Position numbers and translations under genes: made by a program. The notes beneath the pieces were generated by a model. That model did not search any database, had not been told where the DNA came from, and saw only the letters and a program-made list of their open reading frames with translations. A stretch of 64,000 nucleotides of DNA from an uncultured Clostridia bacterium (lineage in GTDB: Bacteria; Bacillota; Clostridia; Christensenellales; UBA1242): contig CALVMV010000001.1 of assembly GCA_944349375.1 (NCBI GenBank), positions 62,001 to 126,000 on the forward strand. The letters run 5' to 3'. Positions 5,846 through 14,518 of the stretch are shown here, in pieces; the stretch's first letter is position 1; each line of letters begins with the position of its first letter.

Positions 5846-7534
5846 AATCTTAAAACCATCTTTTAAAGATATTGTGCTGTTAAAGATATAATTATCTTTG
5901 GTGCTGTCTTTATCCATACAGTAATAGCCTTTTCTGATAAATTGAAATTTATCTTCAACTTTTGCATTTTTTAAAAAGTTTTCTGCTAATGCTTTTTTCT
6001 CAATTAAGGAATTAGGCTCCAATATATCTTCAATTTTTGCGCCTTCGCTTAATGCTTTTGCTGGGTTTGTAATTTCCCTTTTTATTAAATTTTTAAACTC
6101 TCTTATTGTAATTTCAAAACAATTATTTTTTGATACAAAATGGATAGTTCCTTTGCATTTAATTCCGCTAGTATCGTTTCCACTTTTACTTTCAGGGATA
6201 TATTCGCACTCTAAATGGTCGATTTCGCCATTTTCTTTATATATAACTTTATTGCATTTGATAATATAAGCACCCTTAAGTCGAACAATTCCTCCTTCAA
6301 CTAATCTGTTGTATTTAGGTGGTGGGTTTAATGAAAAATCTTCCTTTTCGATATAAATAACTTTTCCAAATTTGGACTTATGAGATCCAGCATTTTCATC
6401 ATTAGGGTTGTTTTGTACATCAAATTCTTCATCTTCGCCATTATAATTTGTAATAACAACTTTTAGTGGATCTAAAACGACCATTGCTCTAGTTGCAATT
6501 TGGTTTAAATCGTTTCTTACATAATATTCAAGTGCGCTGTATGGAACTGTAACTTCAAGAACATTGCCCCAGCCAACAGATTTCACAAAATCTTTTAATG
6601 CTTTTGCAGTATATCCTCTTCTTCTTACACCAACTAGGGTAGGGAAACGAGGATCATCCCAACCTGAAACAATACCATCATTTACAAATTGTTTTAAATA
6701 TCTTTTTCCAATTAAAACATTTTCTATTGTAAGTCTAGAGAACTCCCTTTGCTTTGGTGCATAAGGTTTTTTCCAACCGTTTTCAATAAACCATTCATAT
6801 AAAGGTCTATGCTCGTGAAATTCCATTGAGCAAAGGCTATAAGTTACTCCTTCTAAAGCATCTTCAAGAGGGTGAGCAAAGTCATACATTGGATAGATGC
6901 ACCATTTGTTTCCGAGTCGATAATGTTTTGCTCTTAGCACTCGATACATAACAGGATCTCTCATGTTCATGTTAGGATGTGCCATGTCTATTTTTGCTCT
7001 TAATGTTGCTTTTCCATCTTCAAATTTTCCGTCTCTCATTTCTCTGAAAAGTCTTAAATTTTCTTCAGGAGAAGTGTTGCGATATGGACTTTCTTTTCCA
7101 GGTTGAGTTAATGTACCTCTGTTTTGTGATACTTCTTCAGCTGATAAAAAACAAACATAAGCTTTACCATCTAATATCATCTGCTCTGCTATTTTGTATA
7201 TGTCATCAAAATATGCTTCGCTTGCGTAAATTAATTTATCAGGTTTGTATCCTAACCATGCTAAATCTTCAAGGTAGCTTTCTGCAAACTCTCCTTCTTC
7301 TTTTAATGGATTTGTGTCATCCATTCTAAGATAAGTTTTTCCACCAAACTTTTTTGCAGTTTCAAAATCAATAGTCCATGCTTTGACATGAGCGATATGC
7401 CAATAGCCACTTGGTTCAGGAGGGCAACGGGTAATAACCTCTTTGTTTCGACCAGATTTTAAATCTTCAATAATTTCTTCTTCCAAATCATTCTCTGGGA
7501 TGATTTCATCTAAATTAATATTGTTAATTTTCAT
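5843..7534 (-). CDS. glnS: Glutaminyl-tRNA synthetase with deviant signature motifs
   Basis: 563 residues, normal length for GlnRS. It charges tRNA-Gln directly. The Rossmann domain has PPEPSGYWHIAH, the Gln-specific RGTLTQPGK and KWCIYPMYDFAHPLEDALEG, then REFSRL and GWDDPRFPT, followed by the two anticodon beta-barrels ending at FNSTISLKDGF. These identify GlnRS rather than GluRS. Oddly, the class I HIGH box is HIAH and the MSKRK box is IGKRY (LIGKRYLKQ); the DNA confirms both. GGAG lies 6 bases before the ATG. The gene follows sigH by 47 bp on the same strand and may be cotranscribed with the ychF-mrnC-rlmB-sigH operon. Confidence 0.93.
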   Translation of the reverse strand: MKINNINLDEIIPENDLEEEIIEDLKSGRNKEVITRCPPEPSGYWHIAHVKAWTIDFETAKKFGGKTYLRMDDTNPLKEEGEFAESYLEDLAWLGYKPDKLIYASEAYFDDIYKIAEQMILDGKAYVCFLSAEEVSQNRGTLTQPGKESPYRNTSPEENLRLFREMRDGKFEDGKATLRAKIDMAHPNMNMRDPVMYRVLRAKHYRLGNKWCIYPMYDFAHPLEDALEGVTYSLCSMEFHEHRPLYEWFIENGWKKPYAPKQREFSRLTIENVLIGKRYLKQFVNDGIVSGWDDPRFPTLVGVRRRGYTAKALKDFVKSVGWGNVLEVTVPYSALEYYVRNDLNQIATRAMVVLDPLKVVITNYNGEDEEFDVQNNPNDENAGSHKSKFGKVIYIEKEDFSLNPPPKYNRLVEGGIVRLKGAYIIKCNKVIYKENGEIDHLECEYIPESKSGNDTSGIKCKGTIHFVSKNNCFEITIREFKNLIKREITNPAKALSEGAKIEDILEPNSLIEKKALAENFLKNAKVEDKFQFIRKGYYCMDKDSTKDNYIFNSTISLKDGFKI

Positions 7535-7581
7535 AAATTCTCCATGTCAGTATTTTAGCATATTTTTTTATATATTAAAAA

Positions 7582-8181
7582 CTAAAAATCATTATTATTT
7601 CTATTTTTTAAAAACAAAAGTTTGTTTTTTATTCTGCTCAAAGCATTATCTACACTTTTTTTAGAAATTTGGTTTTGAGATGCAATTTCAGAGTAATTGT
7701 AACCTTTCAAATAAGAAATTAAAATTTTAAGTTCCAATTTTGATAAAACGCTTATAATTTTTTTTGCTGTATTTTTAAACATTTCTTGATTTTCAATTTT
7801 TTCATCTGGTTTTGGCAGAGGTGAGGGAAAAACTATTTCTATTTCATCATCATCTTCATCAAAAGGATCTTGTTGTTCGATAGGTAGGGCAGTAGAAAGA
7901 ACCATATTTTTTTCAGAACTTGCAACTCTTACGGCTGTTTGGATTTGATTTTTTATGCAAGTGGTAGCAAAGGTTTTAAAAGAGGTATTTTTATCATCTT
8001 GAAAATTTTTTATTGCTTTAAATAAACCTATCATTCCTTCTTGAACTAAATCTTCCATATCTCCACCTGTCAAAAAATAACTTCTTGCAATTTTATTAAC
8101 AAGAGGCTTATATTCAGTTAAAAGTTTTTCAATTGAATTTTCATCTCCAAACTTGGCTTTTTCTAAAAGGTTAGTATCCAT
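7582..8181 (-). CDS. sigH: RNA polymerase sigma-H (Spo0H-like)
   Basis: 199 residues. Region 2 is seen in LVNKIARSYFLTGGDMEDLVQEGMIGLFKAI and SFKTFATTCIKNQIQTAV, region 4 in LELKILISYLKGYNYSEIASQNQISKKSVDNALSRIKNKL. These match SigH of endospore formers, which directs early sporulation and stationary-phase genes. The linker (QQDPFDEDDDEIEIVFP) is more acidic than usual. The ATG directly follows the rlmB stop (TAAATG) with AGAGGAA inside rlmB. The mrnC-rlmB-sigH order is conserved in Clostridia and supports the call. Confidence 0.88.
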   Translation of the reverse strand: MDTNLLEKAKFGDENSIEKLLTEYKPLVNKIARSYFLTGGDMEDLVQEGMIGLFKAIKNFQDDKNTSFKTFATTCIKNQIQTAVRVASSEKNMVLSTALPIEQQDPFDEDDDEIEIVFPSPLPKPDEKIENQEMFKNTAKKIISVLSKLELKILISYLKGYNYSEIASQNQISKKSVDNALSRIKNKLLFLKNRNNNDF

Positions 8182-8904
8182 TTATTCCTCTCTTTGTTTA
8201 AGAATTTCAAAAACAATAATTCCACATGCAACTGAAGCATTTAACGAATTGACACTACCCCTAAGTGGCAGAGAAATTATACCATCGCAGTGTGATTTAA
8301 CGGTAGGGCGGACACCATGACCTTCAGAGCCAATAACTATGGCAATATTTGTATTTAGGTTTTGTTTATAGATATTTGTTCCTTCGGCTTCTGCAGCATA
8401 AACCCAAATGTCCTTTTCTTTTAAAAATGTTATGGCATCTTTTATATTAGTAACTTTTGCAATAAGCATATTAGCTATAGCACCAGCACTTGTTTTAATG
8501 ACAGTTTCGTTAACTTGAACATTTCTATTCTTTGGAATAATAATGCCGTGAACCCCTGCGCATTCGCAAGAACGAATTATCGCACCAAAATTATGAGGAT
8601 CTTCTATCCCATCTAATATAACAATAAAAGGCTTTTCATTTTTATTTTGCGCTTTTTCTATTATTTCTTCTACGGTTGAATAATTAAAATCAACAGCATC
8701 TGCAATAAATCCTTGATGCTTTTGTGTTTTAGACTTTTTATCTAAAATTGTTTTTGGCAAAAATTCAACTTTAATTTTTTTGTTAAAAGCTTCGTTTATA
8801 ATATCATCTTTGCGTGAAGAAAAACTTTTATCAATGTATAATTTATTTATTGTAATATTGTTTTTTATTGCTTCACGAACAGAGTTTTTTCCTTCAATTA
8901 ACAT
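8182..8904 (-). CDS. rlmB: 23S rRNA 2'-O-ribose methyltransferase, RlmB/TrmH family
   Basis: 240 residues. The N-terminal substrate-binding domain begins GKNSVREAIKNN; the SPOUT (knotted) methyltransferase domain has ILDGIEDPHNFGAIIRSCECAG, then IVIGSEGHGVRP and ISLPLRGSVNSLNASVACGI, the three SAM-binding motifs of the TrmH family. RlmB modifies G2251 (E. coli numbering) of 23S rRNA; the exact target here is inferred from family and context. AGGAG lies within the end of mrnC and the gap is 2 bp, so translation is coupled. Confidence 0.9.
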   Translation of the reverse strand: MLIEGKNSVREAIKNNITINKLYIDKSFSSRKDDIINEAFNKKIKVEFLPKTILDKKSKTQKHQGFIADAVDFNYSTVEEIIEKAQNKNEKPFIVILDGIEDPHNFGAIIRSCECAGVHGIIIPKNRNVQVNETVIKTSAGAIANMLIAKVTNIKDAITFLKEKDIWVYAAEAEGTNIYKQNLNTNIAIVIGSEGHGVRPTVKSHCDGIISLPLRGSVNSLNASVACGIIVFEILKQREE

Positions 8905-8906
8905 GT

Positions 8907-9293
8907 TTACTCCTCTTGAATAGAATAATTTAATATTGCAAAAAGTCTTTGCTTGTTTTCTTCAAGGTATAAATAACCAACTAGTGCTTCAAAAGCAGTT
9001 GCCATCATATAATCTTTGCTAGAAGAATTTTTTGCTGTATGTTTAGGTTTTGCGTTTCTTGCTCTTTTTACAATTTCTTTTTCTTTGTCTGTTAAATCAT
9101 TGAAAATTTTTTCTAAAACTTTGCTTTGATGTGATGCTTTGCAAAATTGAGATGCTTTTTTATGAAAATTTTGCATTTTTTCATTGTAATGTTCTAAAAC
9201 ATGTTCTCTGACAAATTGAGTGTGGACGCTGTCGCCCAAAAAAGCAAGGGGAAGCAAATTAGTTTTTTCTAATTTAGATAACAAATCTTTCAT
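8907..9293 (-). CDS. mrnC: Mini-ribonuclease III
   Basis: 128 residues. It has the RNase III catalytic fold without a dsRNA-binding domain: LPLAFLGDSVHTQFVREHVL near the N-terminus and AKNSSSKDYMMATAFEALVGYLYL at the C-terminus, with the acidic residues D21 and E113 in the expected places. Family members mature 23S rRNA ends in Gram-positives. The ribosome site AAGGTG overlaps the ychF stop codon. It is the second gene of the ychF-mrnC-rlmB-sigH unit, and rRNA processing next to an rRNA methylase is a sensible pairing. Confidence 0.92.
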   Translation of the reverse strand: MKDLLSKLEKTNLLPLAFLGDSVHTQFVREHVLEHYNEKMQNFHKKASQFCKASHQSKVLEKIFNDLTDKEKEIVKRARNAKPKHTAKNSSSKDYMMATAFEALVGYLYLEENKQRLFAILNYSIQEE

Positions 9294-9301
9294 ATAACAC
9301 C

Positions 9302-10393
9302 TTAAACATTAAATCTGAATAAGATTACATCTCCATCGCAAACAACATAATCTTTTCCTTCAATTCTAACTTTACCTTTTTCTTTTGCTTTTAAAAAAGA
9401 GCCTGCGTCAATTAAGTCTTGATAAGATACAACTTCAGCTTTAATAAAACCTTTTTCAAAATCTGAATGGATTTTACCAGCTGCTTGAGGAGCTTTTGTT
9501 CCTTTTTTTATTGTCCAAGCGCGGACTTCTTTTTCGCCTGCGGTAAGATAACTCATAAGACCTAGTAAATCATAACTAGCAACAACAAGCTTTTCTAATC
9601 CACTCGTAGTTATTCCTAATTCTTGCTTGTATAATTCTCTTTCATCTTTTGGCAAACTAGCTAATTCTTCCTCAATTTTTGCACACAAACTTATACATTT
9701 AGCATTATCTTTAATAGCAAATTCTTTAACTTCTTTAACTAATTCGTTGTCCTCTTTACCTAAATCGTCTTCCCCAAAATTTGCGACATAGATAACAGGT
9801 TTTGCTGTTAAAAGTTGCAAACTCTTTAAAATAGGTTCTTCTTCACTATCAACTTGAACTGAACGAGCGGGGAGATTGTTTTCAAGAGCAGTTTTAATTC
9901 TTTTCATTAAATCTACAGAGGCTATTAAGGATTTGTCTCCAGTTTTTACAAGTTTTTCATCTTTTTCAAGTTTTTTAGTCAATTGCTCAAGGTCGGCTAG
10001 TTCTAGTTCCAAATTTATAATTTCAATATCTCTAAGAGGAGATACAGAGCCATTGACATGAATTATTTTTTCATTTTTAAAACAACGAACGACATGCACG
10101 ATTGCATCAACTTCTCTAATATGGCTTAAAAATTTATTGCCTAAACCTTCTCCATGGCTGGCTCCTGCAACTAAGCCTGCAATATCCACAAATTCTATGG
10201 AAGCAGGAGTTATTTTTTGAGTTTTATACATTTCTCCTAAGATCTTTAATCTTTGGTCAGGGACATCAACAACACCAACATTAGGTTCGATTGTGCAAAA
10301 AGGGTAGTTTGCACTTTCTGCTCCTGCTTCTGTAATTGCATTAAATAATGTGCTTTTGCCAACATTTGGCAAGCCAACGACTCCAATTTTCAT
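9302..10393 (-). CDS. ychF: Ribosome-associated ATPase YchF (OLA1 family)
   Basis: 363 residues, standard length. G1 is GLPNVGKST (7-15); the switch region is [29 protein letters not shown]; the nucleotide-specificity segment reads YVANFGEDD instead of NKxD, as in this ATP-preferring family. The C-terminal TGS domain (about 279-362) ends in [11 protein letters not shown]. YchF binds ribosomes and influences oxidative stress responses in other bacteria. AAGGAA lies 7 bases before the ATG. It is the promoter-proximal gene of the operon leading to sigH. Confidence 0.95.
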   Translation of the reverse strand: MKIGVVGLPNVGKSTLFNAITEAGAESANYPFCTIEPNVGVVDVPDQRLKILGEMYKTQKITPASIEFVDIAGLVAGASHGEGLGNKFLSHIREVDAIVHVVRCFKNEKIIHVNGSVSPLRDIEIINLELELADLEQLTKKLEKDEKLVKTGDKSLIASVDLMKRIKTALENNLPARSVQVDSEEEPILKSLQLLTAKPVIYVANFGEDDLGKEDNELVKEVKEFAIKDNAKCISLCAKIEEELASLPKDERELYKQELGITTSGLEKLVVASYDLLGLMSYLTAGEKEVRAWTIKKGTKAPQAAGKIHSDFEKGFIKAEVVSYQDLIDAGSFLKAKEKGKVRIEGKDYVVCDGDVILFRFNV

Positions 10394-10472
10394 AAATTAT
10401 TTCCTTTTTATATGTTTTTTTTAATTATTTGAATTAATTTTTTTTTATTAAGATTCAACTTATCTAAAAGAT

Positions 10473-10498
10473 TAAAGTGCATTTTTCAATGCACTTTA
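10473..10498 (-). terminator. Hairpin downstream of the 1246-residue protein gene
   Basis: TAAAGTGCATT (10473-10483), loop TTTC, AATGCACTTTA (10488-10498), an 11-bp perfect stem. The following T-run on the minus strand is interrupted, so termination may be moderate. Confidence 0.65.
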
Positions 10499-10548
10499 TT
10501 GAAGCAAAAGAATATTTTTGTTTTCTAAGCTGTGGATTTCATATTTTT

Positions 10549-13500
10549 TTAAGATCTTTCTACAGGGACTTCAGTGCTTTCTGGCGCAGTAGGTAGTGCA
10601 CCACGATCCATGCTCCTATCATCCTCTCTTTCTGATTCTGTTATGCGTCGGTCTTCTTCTCTTTTTGCTTCCTGCTGTTCTTTAATTTTGTTTGCTCTTT
10701 GCTTAATGTGTTTTAATTTTAAATCCTTTTTATAGGAACTTGCTTCTTGAGTTTTTTCAACTCTTTTATCCATTTTTTTAGTTGAAGTATTTTTTGCTTT
10801 TGACATAATTTCTTTTATGGAATTTTGAACTTTATCCCAAGCTTTTTTTATGGAAATAGCATTTTTACCCTTAGCATTTTTGATAAATTTTTGAATTTTT
10901 GAAAGAATTTTTTTGTCTTTAACAAATAAAACAAAAGATTGTAATTCTTCGTCAGTTATATCTAAAGATTCCGAAGTTATTCCGATAGAAGCCAAAGCAT
11001 CAATGCTTAAATCGTTTAATCTTGATATAAGATTTAAAAATTCTTCATAATTATTAATTTCTTCTCTATTACCAAGCATTTCTTGAAGTTTAGTAATTAA
11101 TTTGTTATAAATTTCTTCTATTTTTTTGATTTTTATTAAATCTTTTTCGTTATCTGAATATTTTTTATCGGATTCATTATCTTCTTCTTGTCTCACTTCT
11201 TTTTTTCTAGCATTTTCTACTGCGGACTTTATTACATCAGTAGATAAAATTCTCTCTTCTGCACTAAGTCTTAAATTTGTTTCTTCTTTTAGTTTAGCCA
11301 TATCTGTATCTAAAGATTTTATCAACTTTTTATTTTTATCAGTGTTGTATAAGTCTTCTATTGATTCAGATTCGATCCTTGATAATAAAATATTTTTTAT
11401 CAAAATTCCATCTAGATCAAAAGTTGTGATTAATGTTTCAATTATTTCTTTTGTAGTTTTCCCTGCACGAGCCAAAGTTTTATATAAATTGATATGATTA
11501 GTTGGAAGATTTTTAATCAACGAGCTTGCTTTTTCAATATTTTTAAAAATTTCTGCATAGATTTTTAAAATATTAAGAGAATCTTCTTTAGAAACTGATT
11601 CCGATAATATATTCTCTACTTGTTGTGCAGAATTTTCTATTTCTTCACATTTTGCAATAATTAAAGAGCGTGCTCTATCTCTCATATATTTTGGTAAGAA
11701 TTTAAGAAATTCATTTAATGGGAGTTTTGAATTGGATTTTTGCATTATGAATCTTTGGGTTAAGACATCTGCATATTCATCTATATATAATCTACTAATT
11801 TCTTCATCCTCAGTGTTTCCAAAGATTTGTGTCAAAAATGTAATGTTTTCTTCTCTAACTAACTTTGCTAAAAGTTCCTTAGTTACTATTAATTTACTAC
11901 CAGAAGAATGTAAAGATGTTAATTGTTGTTTAAACGATCTAATTTGTTCTGGGGAATCAGGGCTATCGAATAAATCTTTTCTGAAATATTCATAAGCTCC
12001 ATCAATATCTTTTTTATAATTGACAGATAATAAATATTTGTTTATTACATTTTGTTTCCCTTCTAGAGTGTCTTCACTTGTGTAAGAAGATTTTAAAGAA
12101 TCGAAAAAGGTTCTTTTGTTAGTTTTCTCTTCGTCTGTTAATGTGGCGAAAGCCTTGCTTTCCATTATGTCATCTAAAGTAATTCTGCCTTCTAAGAATG
12201 AGATCAATTTCGATTGAAATGAAGATTCAATTCCAGGAAGAAAGGTTTTTACAAAGTCTAATTCGAGTTGGTATTTTTTGTCTGCCAAAGATTCATCGTT
12301 TATCTCATCTAAAGAATGAGCCGCTTTTTTATGAATATTGTTATAATCCAAATCCAAAAAGTCAGAACTTTCATCATAAAGATTGTCAATTACTTCGCTG
12401 TCTTCTCCTAATTCTGTTTTTAATTTGTCGATTTCTGTTGCTCTTTCAGCAGGGTCTGTTATTTTTTCAATCATTGAAAATCTTTCTAAAAGTTCAGAAC
12501 TTGGAGCATGGCCTGTTGCTAGGATGTATTTATCAGCTAAATTTCTGGAAGATTTTTCAAGACCATATTCAGAGAAATAATCCATGAACTTTTTGCCGAA
12601 GGAACCTTCTTCTCTTTCCAATAAAGATTCCATATTTTTCAAATTTTCTTTGTAATTTTCTTTTGCTTTTTCATATTCCGTATCCAATTGCCTAAACATT
12701 GAATATTTGTTGTTTTCTAATCGCCTTATTGAATGTTTTATATTAAGTTCGGTACCATTAACCAATGTCAATACTGAACTACTTACGGCTCCTAAAACAG
12801 CAAACACTAGGAAACCTATTCCTCCTGTAAGTGCTGCGCCAATAAACATAAAGAATGAGAACAAAGGCATAAATGTTTCTGCAAAAGACTTTACATCTAT
12901 TTTAAGTTTTGTATCTTGTCTATGTGGGATTGAAGATGTTGTTTTAGGGCTTTTTTTGTTAGAATTAGCAGCTTTTCCACTAGATGTAGGGGGAGTAGGA
13001 GGGGTGCTTCGTGTAGTGCTTTCTTCGCTAGAAGCAGATGGTTCATCGGTTCTCTCTTCGCTGGAAGCAGGTGGTTCATCGGTTCTCTCTTCGCTAGAAG
13101 CAGATGGTTCATCGGTTCTCTCTTCGCTGGAAGCAGGTGGTTCATCGGTTCTCTCTTCGCTGGAAGTAGGTGGTTCATCGGTTCGTTCTTCGCTAGGGGA
13201 TCTTTCATCACCAAAGCTGGCAGCTCCAAATGATTCATATAAAGTAAATTTTGGCGAAGCTATTTCTTCAATGTATTCTTCCGTTGTTGTAGAATCTTTG
13301 ACTTCAACGTATTTTCTTTCTCCATTATAAATAAAATCTTCAGCTGAGGCATTCTCTGGTTTTTCTCTTGGGAAGTCTATTTTTTTTACATTTGCTTCAA
13401 ATTCATTTAAAAAGAGATCTCTAGCGGAAGAATCTTCAGGGAGAGGTAATTTTATATATTTATTTGTTCTATTAATCTTTGCAAGTAAGAAATAATGATC

Positions 13501-14289
13501 CCCTTGTTTAAAGATTTTTAATTCACTTATTTGTTTGAAAATGCCTTTATGATAAATATAAGGTAGCTGTTTCCCTTTATCATTTTTAATTAAAGCAAAA
13601 GAATATCTTACATGCGAAAAATCATAACTCAATAATTTATATTGGCCTATTTCTTTGGAAAAAAATTTTAAATCGGATTCTTGTTCTATCAAATCAAAAT
13701 ATTTACCGAAAAGATATGGTGGTATTTTTTCTCCTGAAATAACAGTATTGTTCCCATTATCAATCATACTTTCGAAAAAAGAGGTGGATAATTCAAAATT
13801 TTGTGCGATTTTTTTGTCATCTATTCCTGGGTTTATTCTTCTTAATTCTTCTTTATTGATAAATCCCACATAACTTTTTCCCTCGTATTCAATAGTAATT
13901 GATACTGCATTAAATGTAATCTTTATAGGGGAGCTAAGACTTCGTATATTAAGAGTTAAGACTAATTGCTGCGTACTATCTTCTGCAAGAGAAATGGTGT
14001 AATCTCCTGACCAAGAGAAACCTGTTGATTCAATTAAATGAAAAATTTCAGAAGATTTAAAATCTTCTTCAAAAGATAACAAAGATAATTTTCTTCTATT
14101 AAACCTTAAGAAAAAATTTCTAGAACCTCTTTTTGACAAAGTAGCAATTGGTTGGTCTGCTATTCTTATTGAAAAAAAAGATGCAGAACTTGAACTATTC
14201 ATCGTTACTTCTTGAATTTTGTGTTCTATTGTTCCATCACTTTTGATCAGTTCGATTTTATTTTTAATAGAACTTTTTTTATCAGCCAT
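10549..14289 (-). CDS. Large membrane/coiled-coil protein with tandem SSEERTDEPPA repeats, function unknown
   Basis: 1246 residues from the ATG at 14289; the longest frame begins 18 bases earlier, but GGAGGG lies inside that extension, so the internal Met is the start. Residues about 1-340 are beta-rich (PH-like pattern). About 365-430 is a Ser/Glu/Pro linker with five near-identical 11-residue repeats. About 450-500 holds one hydrophobic hairpin (FAETFMPLFSFFMFIGAALTGGIGFLVFAVLGA). The remaining 700 residues are charged, helical and partly coiled coil. There is no signal peptide, so the protein is probably cytoplasmic with a membrane hairpin. It has its own strong promoter and terminator. 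I recognise no family. Confidence 0.75.
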   Translation of the reverse strand: MADKKSSIKNKIELIKSDGTIEHKIQEVTMNSSSSASFFSIRIADQPIATLSKRGSRNFFLRFNRRKLSLLSFEEDFKSSEIFHLIESTGFSWSGDYTISLAEDSTQQLVLTLNIRSLSSPIKITFNAVSITIEYEGKSYVGFINKEELRRINPGIDDKKIAQNFELSTSFFESMIDNGNNTVISGEKIPPYLFGKYFDLIEQESDLKFFSKEIGQYKLLSYDFSHVRYSFALIKNDKGKQLPYIYHKGIFKQISELKIFKQGDHYFLLAKINRTNKYIKLPLPEDSSARDLFLNEFEANVKKIDFPREKPENASAEDFIYNGERKYVEVKDSTTTEEYIEEIASPKFTLYESFGAASFGDERSPSEERTDEPPTSSEERTDEPPASSEERTDEPSASSEERTDEPPASSEERTDEPSASSEESTTRSTPPTPPTSSGKAANSNKKSPKTTSSIPHRQDTKLKIDVKSFAETFMPLFSFFMFIGAALTGGIGFLVFAVLGAVSSSVLTLVNGTELNIKHSIRRLENNKYSMFRQLDTEYEKAKENYKENLKNMESLLEREEGSFGKKFMDYFSEYGLEKSSRNLADKYILATGHAPSSELLERFSMIEKITDPAERATEIDKLKTELGEDSEVIDNLYDESSDFLDLDYNNIHKKAAHSLDEINDESLADKKYQLELDFVKTFLPGIESSFQSKLISFLEGRITLDDIMESKAFATLTDEEKTNKRTFFDSLKSSYTSEDTLEGKQNVINKYLLSVNYKKDIDGAYEYFRKDLFDSPDSPEQIRSFKQQLTSLHSSGSKLIVTKELLAKLVREENITFLTQIFGNTEDEEISRLYIDEYADVLTQRFIMQKSNSKLPLNEFLKFLPKYMRDRARSLIIAKCEEIENSAQQVENILSESVSKEDSLNILKIYAEIFKNIEKASSLIKNLPTNHINLYKTLARAGKTTKEIIETLITTFDLDGILIKNILLSRIESESIEDLYNTDKNKKLIKSLDTDMAKLKEETNLRLSAEERILSTDVIKSAVENARKKEVRQEEDNESDKKYSDNEKDLIKIKKIEEIYNKLITKLQEMLGNREEINNYEEFLNLISRLNDLSIDALASIGITSESLDITDEELQSFVLFVKDKKILSKIQKFIKNAKGKNAISIKKAWDKVQNSIKEIMSKAKNTSTKKMDKRVEKTQEASSYKKDLKLKHIKQRANKIKEQQEAKREEDRRITESEREDDRSMDRGALPTAPESTEVPVERS
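13022..13202. repeat. 33-bp tandem repeats inside the large protein gene
   Basis: Five head-to-tail 33-bp units start at 13022, 13055, 13088, 13121 and 13154, with a partial sixth from 13187. Units alternate between two variants (tAGAAGCAGATGG and tGGAAGCAGGTGG), so a 66-bp higher-order unit has also been duplicated. Each unit encodes 11 residues, so copy-number change would keep the frame. Confidence 0.9.
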
Positions 14290-14326
14290 TTTAAGCTTTC
14301 CCTCCATTTGATAATTACTTATTTAA

Positions 14327-14355
14327 ATTATAATATATTTAATACAATAAGTCAA
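14327..14355 (-). promoter_or_regulatory. Promoter of the large membrane/coiled-coil protein gene
   Basis: TTGACT (14355-14350), 17-bp spacer, TATAAT (14332-14327); about 38 bp from the chosen start codon. Confidence 0.8.
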
Positions 14356-14461
14356 GGGATAGATTGTTTTGTGCGTGGTTTTATTTGATTGTGAAAAGTG
14401 TCGAATTAATTATTAAAAACATAAAAAGATAATTTTAATTTTTTTATTGATTGTTTTTTTC

Positions 14462-14490
14462 TTGAAAAATATCAAGATTTTTGATATTAT
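14462..14490 (+). promoter_or_regulatory. secA promoter
   Basis: TTGAAA (14462-14467), 17-bp spacer, TATTAT (14485-14490), about 28 bp before the secA start. Confidence 0.75.
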
Positions 14491-14518
14491 ATAGTTAAAA
14501 ATATTTGAAGGAGATAAA

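Noticed and set aside
13022..13202. CRISPR array (regular 33-bp repeats)
   Set aside because: Units are directly adjacent with no spacers and encode an in-frame 11-residue protein repeat.
12707..13330. 207-codon plus-strand frame antisense to the large protein gene
   Set aside because: It is open only because of the Ser/Glu/Pro repeat composition; no ribosome site and no family-like sequence.
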